Of a stretch of 64,000 bases of DNA, positions 18,394-26,435 are shown piece by piece. The DNA lies in NCBI GenBank assembly GCA_001898235.1, contig MKTN01000010.1, positions 62,001-126,000 on the forward strand, given 5' to 3'. The translations under genes were made by a program, and so were the position numbers. Position 1 is the stretch's first letter; each line of letters opens with the position of its first letter. The DNA is from Gammaproteobacteria bacterium 39-13. Lineage in GTDB: Bacteria; Pseudomonadota; Gammaproteobacteria; Berkiellales; Berkiellaceae. A model generated the notes under the pieces. The model searched no databases. It saw only the letters and a program-made list of their open reading frames with translations, and was not told where the DNA came from.

Positions 18394-21375
18394 ATGCAAG
18401 GACCAAAGCAACCTGCACTGAAAATATCTAAACAAGAAAAACAAAAATTCATAGAAACTATTGCTAAAGAATTTTACCAAAGTCCGGCAAGCACAAGTCA
18501 AAGTTTTATTGTAGAGCTAAAGAACAAATACCAACACGACTCGCAAATGCACAACTTGCTTACTCACCTAACAGCAGATGGTAAAGATGATCTTTACGGC
18601 ATAATGACCCTGACATTAGAACACTCTCCAAGTAACATTGAATTTCGACTCAAAAGACCAGAGCCTTATGGCGGCCCTAAGACAGAAAATTACCTTGAGA
18701 GAATCGATCTCAAAATTGAGGCTGCAAGACAATGGATAAACCAACATCCCATGATGGATGAGTCTGCAAAAAAAGAAAAACTTGATTATCTAGATGATCT
18801 CAGTACTTATTTTAAAAGGAAAATTAAAAGCGACTGTCATCTAGATTCTACTATCTTACGCAATCTATCAGTTGAGAACGAAACATCATCAAATCATTTT
18901 AATCAACAGCACCGTAAAGCAAAAAAGCATTTAGCATTATTTATGAGCATGCTGATAGAAGAGATAAATATTGAAGTAAAAAATCCAAATTCAATTAAAA
19001 AGCAACTCTATAGCATTGAGCAAGATCTCATGTCGAAAGAACGTCCTGAAAGAATTTCAGTGCGTCAAATTGCATTTGATAATACTAAATATATTGAGAT
19101 TAATTCGACAACTCCTGTTGATAAAGAAAAAACTATTTCCAGCGCAAAAAAAACTACTACAGGTGTGGCAAATTGGTTAAATACAACGACGCAAATTTAT
19201 TCTCAAGATTTTAAATTGCTTGACACGAGAGAAAGCTATCGTTCTGCTTCAATTATCCCTCATGATATAATTAATCGAGGCGGAAAGAAATTAAATCAAA
19301 ATTATTTTAGTAATCGGCTAGCTAAAGAAACAGCTAAACGAAATATGTTAGAGCATGTTATTCCTCAGCTTGTTAGAGACAAAAAAGAAAAATATAACGA
19401 AAAAGGAGAGGCGCTTCCGGCCGTATTAGAATTAGATTATGAAATGCTTACTTTACTTTCACCCATTAGTAAAATAGTTGATAGAGTTGCCGATCCTGAC
19501 TTCACGCAATTTATCGGGATAAGAGATGCATTTAATCATTATCAGGATCGAGTTTTGAATGTTGTTGTAGATGAAACACCTTATCAAGTCAAATTTAATG
19601 GTATTTATCATAACTATGGTACTAACCCAGGAAGAGGATGGTCAACTGCAGAAGAAAGGGTGAATAAAAAAGCTTTTAATCAATTAATAGATAGAAGTAT
19701 TGTTACCATTAATCAAAACCACGATGCTAGTTTACAACCACTAAAAGATCTCATTATAAAGGATCTACCTACTTTTACTGCTTCAGAAAAAGCCATCATT
19801 TCAAATAATCAAGTATCTTTAACAAAAATTTATGCAGAAATGGATAAAAACAATAAAGCCCTCACCAAGGATGAGCACAAAACATTACTTGATTTACATG
19901 CAAAAAAACTTAAAAAACAACCATTAAATGCAATCGATGAAGCAGAATATGCAAGGCTCAGATCTGTATTTGAAAATATCCAAAAGAAAAATGCTGGTTT
20001 AAAAAAGAATGCTACTCGATTAGAAAGTCAAATTTCATCTCAACATGTTGAATTACATCAACGAAGGGAGCTTCATTTATCTGCACAGGCAATGCAAATT
20101 GAGGAAATGCTATCTAACATTGAATCCAATGCTAATTATCCTAAAAAAAGTGAGGAATACCGCAAAACAGTGGAACATATCAGAGCATTGCATGAATATG
20201 CAAAGCTTTCTCTTGCAGGATATGATTCTGCATTGGGTATCATTCTTCCTTTTGCTACAACTGAAGAAAAAAGAAATGAAAAAAATTATGCAATCCAAAG
20301 CTACATTGCGTTGATTAATCGATTTAACAACATCACCTTTCACAAAACATGCAAAAGCGGAAAAGATCGTACCAATTCAGCAGAAGAAAAAGAGAAAGCA
20401 AAAAATCTCGTTCGCTTACATGAATGTAAAGTTCCCTCCTTTGAGGGTAACGCAGAAAAAGAGGATGCACTTTTTTGCCAAGGATTCTTGCATGGCCCTG
20501 GAAATGATATTTGTGGCGATAATATGAAGCCAGGTGCGCAACAAGTCAGCCAAGATGATATCCCAACAAAGGTTAATATTAAGATTGTAAAGAGTATGGC
20601 TTCGCTACAAAAAGGTATTGATTCGCTCTCTCCTGCTTCTCCAACTGAACGTGAAGACGTTATCATAGATTTTGCAGAATATAGAAGACAAAAGCTCTCA
20701 CCTCCTGCTGAAGCAACAGGCTCTCCCTTTGTAGGTTATCGCATTGAGGGAATACCCTCTCCCATTGAGGCAACAGACTCTCGCATTGAGACAACCAGTT
20801 CCCCCTTAGAGGCAAAAAATACTTCTGCTGTAAATAGAACAGCTAAACCCAAAATAGTGAGCCCTTTATTTATACAGCAATATAATATGTCTGCTCGCTT
20901 GGAAGAAGCTGCCAATGCTCAAGAAGTGATGCATACCGCAGGTAATAATATTGATGGCCTAGTAAAGCATTTAAAAGAAAATCATGAAAAATGTAATTAT
21001 GGCGGTGAACCAGAAATTACCCCACTTATACGGGAAAATATGCCTAAAGCTATGTCTGTACGATTAAAAATTCCCCCACCTGATGGCACAAAATTTTATG
21101 CAAGTGATAATTCTAAGCAAGATGGTATTAACTATAGTGTTCCTAAAAAGAATAAAATGGAAGAATCTACTTTACAGCATGTTTGTCGCGTCGCTGTAGA
21201 TATGGCTAAAGAAGATACTGAATTTGATCTTTCTCGTACTCCCCTTGAAATTCAAGAGAAAATGTACCAGTTCTTAGATAAGTATATTAATGAACGATTT
21301 ACCCAAAATGAAAAACCGAGTATTGTTGGATATACTCCCGTCAAAAAGGAAGATGCAGCTAGATTAATGAGCTGA
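18394..21375 (+). CDS. Large protein with SopB/SidF-type CX5R phosphoinositide-phosphatase motif
   Basis: The protein is 993 aa from the ATG at 18394, chosen because GAGGTAG lies about 8 nt upstream and because the longer frame would begin inside a hairpin. The key signature is CKSGKDRTNSAEE, with Cys653 and Arg659 (CX5R). CKSGKDRT is the catalytic P-loop of bacterial effector phosphoinositide phosphatases such as SopB/SigD and IpgD. The length and Cys position also recall Legionella SidF (about 912 aa, Cys near 645, from memory). An upstream YGTNPG block (about 408-413) may be the second conserved motif. A predicted coiled region spans about 480-600, and degenerate repeats of about 9 residues (EATGSP, EATDSR, ETTSSP) lie around 800-845. 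No signal peptide. Predicted host-directed lipid phosphatase; substrate unknown. Confidence 0.75.
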   Translation: MQGPKQPALKISKQEKQKFIETIAKEFYQSPASTSQSFIVELKNKYQHDSQMHNLLTHLTADGKDDLYGIMTLTLEHSPSNIEFRLKRPEPYGGPKTENYLERIDLKIEAARQWINQHPMMDESAKKEKLDYLDDLSTYFKRKIKSDCHLDSTILRNLSVENETSSNHFNQQHRKAKKHLALFMSMLIEEINIEVKNPNSIKKQLYSIEQDLMSKERPERISVRQIAFDNTKYIEINSTTPVDKEKTISSAKKTTTGVANWLNTTTQIYSQDFKLLDTRESYRSASIIPHDIINRGGKKLNQNYFSNRLAKETAKRNMLEHVIPQLVRDKKEKYNEKGEALPAVLELDYEMLTLLSPISKIVDRVADPDFTQFIGIRDAFNHYQDRVLNVVVDETPYQVKFNGIYHNYGTNPGRGWSTAEERVNKKAFNQLIDRSIVTINQNHDASLQPLKDLIIKDLPTFTASEKAIISNNQVSLTKIYAEMDKNNKALTKDEHKTLLDLHAKKLKKQPLNAIDEAEYARLRSVFENIQKKNAGLKKNATRLESQISSQHVELHQRRELHLSAQAMQIEEMLSNIESNANYPKKSEEYRKTVEHIRALHEYAKLSLAGYDSALGIILPFATTEEKRNEKNYAIQSYIALINRFNNITFHKTCKSGKDRTNSAEEKEKAKNLVRLHECKVPSFEGNAEKEDALFCQGFLHGPGNDICGDNMKPGAQQVSQDDIPTKVNIKIVKSMASLQKGIDSLSPASPTEREDVIIDFAEYRRQKLSPPAEATGSPFVGYRIEGIPSPIEATDSRIETTSSPLEAKNTSAVNRTAKPKIVSPLFIQQYNMSARLEEAANAQEVMHTAGNNIDGLVKHLKENHEKCNYGGEPEITPLIRENMPKAMSVRLKIPPPDGTKFYASDNSKQDGINYSVPKKNKMEESTLQHVCRVAVDMAKEDTEFDLSRTPLEIQEKMYQFLDKYINERFTQNEKPSIVGYTPVKKEDAARLMS

Positions 21376-21392
21376 ACACATAAACTATGTGT
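21376..21392. terminator. Short hairpin after the CX5R gene
   Basis: ACACATA (21376-21382), loop AAC, TATGTGT (21386-21392), starting directly after the stop codon. It is AT-rich and lacks a U-tract. A 10-bp palindrome ATCCGCGGAT follows at 21405-21414, just before the next start. Confidence 0.3.
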
Positions 21393-21426
21393 TATCGGCA
21401 ATCCATCCGCGGATAATGAGTAGCAT

Positions 21427-22041
21427 ATGAATGATGCCAAAATTGATAAAATTATAAATTTCTTTTCTGTCAATTCGCCAGAAGAAAGTTATCAAAAACT
21501 TAAAAAAATAGCTGGCGAGCTTCCTTTATATCTTGCATCTCCTTCACCGCATGCCATTTCTGCTGCAGTTTTAATTCCAATTATTTATACACATGAACCT
21601 TCTATTTTACTAACACAACGCGCTTCTCATCTACGCCATCATGCCGGCCAAATTAGCTTCCCTGGAGGGAGAATAGATCAATATGACAAAGATGCAACAG
21701 CCTGTGCATTACGCGAAACAGAAGAAGAAATTGGTTTAACACCAGAAAAAATCAATATTATAGGTAATTTAGGCATTTGGCCCTCTTATAGCGGTTATCT
21801 CATTACCCCAGTAGTAGGGATCATTCGCCCCCCATTTAAAGTATTACCTTATGAACAAGAAGTAGAGGAAGTGTTTGAAATTCCTTTCTCTGAAGCATTT
21901 GAACTTTCAAATTATCAGATAATCAATAAAAGCATCCCCATCCCTCATCATTACTATGAAATGACTTACCAAAATAAAAGGATCTGGGGATTTACTGCTG
22001 GGATATTAGCCCTTCTAGCTGCTTATTTAAACGCAGTTTAA
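21427..22041 (+). CDS. nudL: NudL-type Nudix hydrolase (CoA pyrophosphatase)
   Basis: The protein is 204 aa, close to E. coli NudL/YeaB (192 aa). It carries the family-specific block LLTQRASHLRHHAGQISFPG followed by the Nudix box GGRIDQYDKDATACALRET and EEEIGL; the E(T)EEE glutamates bind the divalent metal. Members hydrolyse coenzyme A or acyl-CoA to phosphopantetheine and 3',5'-ADP. The gene is convergent with the 5'-nucleotidase. Family is sure, exact substrate is inferred. Confidence 0.9.
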   Translation: MNDAKIDKIINFFSVNSPEESYQKLKKIAGELPLYLASPSPHAISAAVLIPIIYTHEPSILLTQRASHLRHHAGQISFPGGRIDQYDKDATACALRETEEEIGLTPEKINIIGNLGIWPSYSGYLITPVVGIIRPPFKVLPYEQEVEEVFEIPFSEAFELSNYQIINKSIPIPHHYYEMTYQNKRIWGFTAGILALLAAYLNAV

Positions 22042-22154
22042 ATATAAGACTGTTGATTCGATGCACCAACAACCTGCCTTCGCTGAAGCTACAGCAAAAC
22101 AAAATATTAGCTATACCATGTAAGGGGAGCCTAAAAGCAAATGAGGAAGAGTGT

Positions 22155-23054
22155 TTATTCGTTTGCCACCCCATAGGGCACATGCCCTGAAGTCACTTTT
22201 TGGCTTGCATTTTCACAATGCCCCTTTTGATCGTCAAAAAAAACATCAGCTTTAAATGCAGCAAGAAAATCAGCTTTGGGAAGCCCGCCTAAAAATAAAG
22301 ATTCATCCAAGCGAATATCCCATTGTCGTAAAGTGCGTATCACTCTTTCATGTGCTGGCGCAGAGCGAGCTGTCACTAAAGCGGTACGAATTGGGATAGG
22401 AAGAGTTGCTTGTCTTTGTAAGGATTGTAATGCTAACAAAAACCCTTTAAATGGGCCTTCGGCTAGAGGCTGATGCGCTGCATTTTGCTCTGATAGATTA
22501 AATTCTAAAAGCCCTTTTGTTTTAAAAACACGTTCAGCTTCATCTGAAAATAGTACGGCATCGCCATCAAAAGCAATATTCAATCCATTGGGATCATGAC
22601 AGGTATTATCAGCTGGCCAAATCGTTGCTGCCGCACACCCTGCTTCTAGCGCTTGCCTTACATCTTGAGGATTTAAAGATAAAAATAAATCGGCGCCAAA
22701 CGCTTTAGCATAACTAAAAGGACTTTTCCCTCCGGCAAAAGCGGCACGAATAACATTTAATCCATAATGCCGCAAAGAGTGAAATATGCGTAATCCCGTA
22801 TCTGCGGTATTTCGGGATAATAGCAATACTTCTACTAAAGCATCTTTCTCGTTTCTCCCTTCATTTAATTTTAAGAATTTCTGTACTAATGAAAATGCTG
22901 CACCAGGTTTTAGAATTTCTTTTTCGTTTTCTAATTGATAACTTCGATAAGCCTCTATGCCTTGCTTTTCATAGATTTGATTACTTTCATCTAAATCAAA
23001 TAGAGCTCGCGATGAAATTGCTACAACAAGTTTGTTTGAAAAAAACTTAGTCAT
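22155..23054 (-). CDS. 5'-nucleotidase (cytosolic NT5C1-like family)
   Basis: The protein is 299 aa. It matches the bacterial members of the 5'-nucleotidase family related to eukaryotic NT5C1: LVVAISSRALFDLDESNQIY at the start with the DxDES acidic motif, LLSRNTADTGLRIF, and INFDGDAVLFSDE-like residues (seen as IAFDGDAVLFSDEAERVF). It also has FFDDQKGHCENAS near the C-terminus. Expected role is dephosphorylation of nucleoside monophosphates in the cytoplasm. It starts only about 9 nt after the AddA-like gene and may be co-transcribed with it. Confidence 0.85.
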   Translation of the reverse strand: MTKFFSNKLVVAISSRALFDLDESNQIYEKQGIEAYRSYQLENEKEILKPGAAFSLVQKFLKLNEGRNEKDALVEVLLLSRNTADTGLRIFHSLRHYGLNVIRAAFAGGKSPFSYAKAFGADLFLSLNPQDVRQALEAGCAAATIWPADNTCHDPNGLNIAFDGDAVLFSDEAERVFKTKGLLEFNLSEQNAAHQPLAEGPFKGFLLALQSLQRQATLPIPIRTALVTARSAPAHERVIRTLRQWDIRLDESLFLGGLPKADFLAAFKADVFFDDQKGHCENASQKVTSGHVPYGVANE

Positions 23055-23063
23055 ATATCCCCC

Positions 23064-26000
23064 TTAGGCCATTTCCCACCATATTTTAGCGACAGGAAAA
23101 TATAACCCACAACGTATTACCCTGTTTTCCATTACTTTTAGAGTGCGTCGATATTTTTGTAGTTGTGCTTGGTATTTATCTATTTCTTTCTGTAACGCTT
23201 CGTCATCTAATGATGTATGTGTTAATTTGTAATCGACAATCCATCTTGTGTCAGTTTCATCCACAAAGGAGTAATCTATCACATGATTTTCCAAGCCATG
23301 AATGGTTTTTAATGACACATGCCATTCACTTTGTCGATGTTGATGATTGGGATCCAAAATCCACTGGCCTTTGGGATCATCAAGCATATTCGTCAGGCCT
23401 GTTTTCACTAAAGCAACGGCTTTATCTAATTCATATCCTCCTAATCCCATGCGCTTTAAAGCAAGAATGCAGGTATCGTCAATTTCTGCAACTTCGTCAA
23501 TCACCCATCTTTGCAATAATCGATGAAACACCGTGCCTGCGCTACGAAATAAGATATCTGTATCTTCAGGTGTATTAGGTTCTTTTATCGCACCCTTTTG
23601 AATATGGGTGTCAATTCGTTGTTGTATAGATTCTGGTAACCTATAATCTGCAGGCAGACGCCTCAGCATGCTCTGCTCTGAAAATGTACTTACTAATGTT
23701 AACTCTTTCGATGGTTCTTTATTCAAGTTTTCGTGTAAAACATCTAAAGCTAAATGTGGCCACAGCATGCCTAAAAAAGTTGAAGATGCAGGTGGCTTTA
23801 TTGTGTTATCATTTCCTATCTCACATTGACCCACTAAATGCAAGGTGCTTTTTGCTCTGGTTGTGCCAACATATAATAATCTTGCCGATTCATAATGAGA
23901 TTTTTTGCGCAACTGATTTTCTACATATCGGTAAAGTGCATCATGCTCACTCTGATGTTTACGTCTAGGAGCAAGTATCAAATCCATTCTATCGGCATGA
24001 GAATGTTCATACCAAAGTAATAACGCCAATTCATGGCTTAAAGGGCGTTTCTCTAAATAGGGCATAATAACGGCGTCAAATTCTAATCCCTTTGCTTTAT
24101 GGATAGTCATTAATTCGACAGCACCTAGTGCTCCAGTTTCGGATGAAAATTCATTGTGTGGCGTCACATCAGCATATAATTCAGAGAGACGTTGTTCAAA
24201 ATCAGAAATATTCAACGTAGTGCCACCGATAGTAAAACTTTTTATCAGCTCCAATATTTTATCAATATCTTCAATTATTTGAGGTTCCGCATAACAATGA
24301 GGACCGCCTAAACTTATCCATAACCCTCTTAGAAATTGATGCAAGTCGGATCTTGAACGCTGATTTAGCCAATGTCTCATAATAGAAACAAATCGATTTA
24401 GACGAAAGCGACCATCTTCACTAAGTGCTTTTACATCTTCGAATGAGTTGATAGTTTCCCATAAAATACCAGTTTGATTATATTTGGCTAAGGCTAATAG
24501 ATCCGCTAATGTCAATCCTAACCAAGGTGCTCTTAAAATCCCATACCAAGCAATAATATCCGACCAATTCGTTACTGCTTTTAATAAGGATACTAAGTCT
24601 ATGACATGTGAACGATTGACTAAATGTTCAACTTCATAAGCGACAAAAGGAATTTTCAATGGTCTTAAGTGTTGGATCACTTCAGCCAAATGCTTTTTAG
24701 CACGAACTAAAATTGCGATACTTTGCTTTGGTTGTATTGATAGATGTGACATCACAAGCTCTACCACTTTCTTCGCTTGCATTTTCCCATCTATTACCGG
24801 ATGGAAATGAACGGCATTCTCCTTAACAGAAGACTTACTTGCGATAGCTTGCGAATAACATACCCCACCTAAAGATTTATCATCTAAAGCAGGAAAAATA
24901 TCAATAAAGGTATGATTCAGCCAAGAAATAATATTATCTGATGATCTAAAATTAACCTGTAGCGTCAAAGGTGTTAATGCAATTGCGCCTATTCCATGCT
25001 GCTGCGTATGAATAAACAAACTAACCTCAGCACCACGAAATTTATAAATCGATTGCATCGGATCACCGACCAGAAATAAAGTTCTGCCGTCTCCTTTTTG
25101 CCAACCCATCACTAATTTTTCAAATAGACGATATTGTGTAACAGAAGTATCTTGATATTCATCGATTAAAAGGTGGCGCAGCTGATAATCAAGATTTAGG
25201 GCAATATCAGAAGGTGATAATTCTTCACCTAATGCTTCTATTGCTCTCAAATTGATCTCAATAAAATCAACTTTGCCCGTTTCCTGAAATATTACCTGCA
25301 AATGTGCTACAAGAACAGGCAACAACTCCCCCAATGCAATTAAGATATCTAATTGCTCAGCATCAATTTCATACCAGGGTAAAACTTTTACCTCTGCAAG
25401 CAAAGATAATAAATGCTCATTTTCTTCTAAAGTGCTTATCAAAGCGCTGATCGCTTCTTTTTGTTCTTTGCGTAAAGCTTTTTCATTTTTATCTTTCGCT
25501 TCAGAAGGACTTAAAAACCCATTTTTTTGATTAAAAGCTTTTCGCCAGGTGTTTTGCTGGGTAGTCAAAAACTCAGCAATCACTATCCAAAGAGGAAGTG
25601 AATCTGCGTTAACGCCAGGTAAATATTCAAGATCAGCACATTCGATAATTGAATTGTCAACATCTAACCGAGAGCAAATTTGAGCCGCATGACGAATCAA
25701 TTTAACCAATTCTACTTGCGTTTGCTGTGAAAATTGCTTCTTGAGCAACGAAAGATGCGACTCAATAATTTTTATCAGCGCTTCACTTAAATATTCCTGT
25801 ATGGCCATATGCTGATGAGATAATCTTCCAAGATAAGGTAACCATTGATCGCGTTTCTTCAGCAAATTGACCAACAGTTCCGCTATCAATTGAATACGAT
25901 TATCCTGGTGGCCTAGTAATTTACTTAAAGAATATGACCATTTCTCTTGAAAAGTGGTTTGCGTCAATAAACGTTCCACTGCTTGACGATAATACGCCTG

Positions 26001-26435
26001 TGGAAATTCAGCTATTTCTGGCATTCCGCCAAGATGAGATAATATCGGCATTCGACTCACAATATGAGCACATAAAGAATCAATTGTCACAATACGTAGG
26101 CGATTTGGATGTAACAAAAGATCCCATTGCAATAATTTATCACGTTTTAAAACATCTTTTGCTAGTTCCCAGGTTGTTCTTTCGTGCACTTTCGTGGGAG
26201 GTATAGTCTCTTTAAGCGCAAATTGTAAAGCTGCAACAATACGGTTTCTCATTTGAGAGGCAGCTTTGCGGGTAAAAGTCACCGCAATGATTTCTTCAGG
26301 TGCCTTTTCAACACATGCAAGTAACTTCAATAATCGCTGTGTTAATAGCTCTGTCTTACCCGAACCTGCAGGCGCTTGAACAATAAAGGATTCGGCTGGA
26401 TTGAGTGCCAGTTTTCGATCATTTGCATCACTCAT
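23064..26435 (-). CDS. addA: AddA/RecB-like UvrD-family helicase-nuclease
   Basis: The protein is 1123 aa. Walker A is APAGSGKTELLTQR at about residue 20, motif II is IDEYQDTS near 435, and the helicase motif LMTIHKAKGLEFDAVIMP follows. The C-terminus keeps a RecB-type nuclease motif IVDYKLTH near residue 1070. This is the architecture of AddA/RecB enzymes that process double-strand breaks. The start overlaps the stop of the AddB-like gene (ATGA), so the two are translationally coupled. The symbol is used for the functional class; the protein may be an alternative clade of the family. Confidence 0.88.
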   Translation of the reverse strand: MSDANDRKLALNPAESFIVQAPAGSGKTELLTQRLLKLLACVEKAPEEIIAVTFTRKAASQMRNRIVAALQFALKETIPPTKVHERTTWELAKDVLKRDKLLQWDLLLHPNRLRIVTIDSLCAHIVSRMPILSHLGGMPEIAEFPQAYYRQAVERLLTQTTFQEKWSYSLSKLLGHQDNRIQLIAELLVNLLKKRDQWLPYLGRLSHQHMAIQEYLSEALIKIIESHLSLLKKQFSQQTQVELVKLIRHAAQICSRLDVDNSIIECADLEYLPGVNADSLPLWIVIAEFLTTQQNTWRKAFNQKNGFLSPSEAKDKNEKALRKEQKEAISALISTLEENEHLLSLLAEVKVLPWYEIDAEQLDILIALGELLPVLVAHLQVIFQETGKVDFIEINLRAIEALGEELSPSDIALNLDYQLRHLLIDEYQDTSVTQYRLFEKLVMGWQKGDGRTLFLVGDPMQSIYKFRGAEVSLFIHTQQHGIGAIALTPLTLQVNFRSSDNIISWLNHTFIDIFPALDDKSLGGVCYSQAIASKSSVKENAVHFHPVIDGKMQAKKVVELVMSHLSIQPKQSIAILVRAKKHLAEVIQHLRPLKIPFVAYEVEHLVNRSHVIDLVSLLKAVTNWSDIIAWYGILRAPWLGLTLADLLALAKYNQTGILWETINSFEDVKALSEDGRFRLNRFVSIMRHWLNQRSRSDLHQFLRGLWISLGGPHCYAEPQIIEDIDKILELIKSFTIGGTTLNISDFEQRLSELYADVTPHNEFSSETGALGAVELMTIHKAKGLEFDAVIMPYLEKRPLSHELALLLWYEHSHADRMDLILAPRRKHQSEHDALYRYVENQLRKKSHYESARLLYVGTTRAKSTLHLVGQCEIGNDNTIKPPASSTFLGMLWPHLALDVLHENLNKEPSKELTLVSTFSEQSMLRRLPADYRLPESIQQRIDTHIQKGAIKEPNTPEDTDILFRSAGTVFHRLLQRWVIDEVAEIDDTCILALKRMGLGGYELDKAVALVKTGLTNMLDDPKGQWILDPNHQHRQSEWHVSLKTIHGLENHVIDYSFVDETDTRWIVDYKLTHTSLDDEALQKEIDKYQAQLQKYRRTLKVMENRVIRCGLYFPVAKIWWEMA

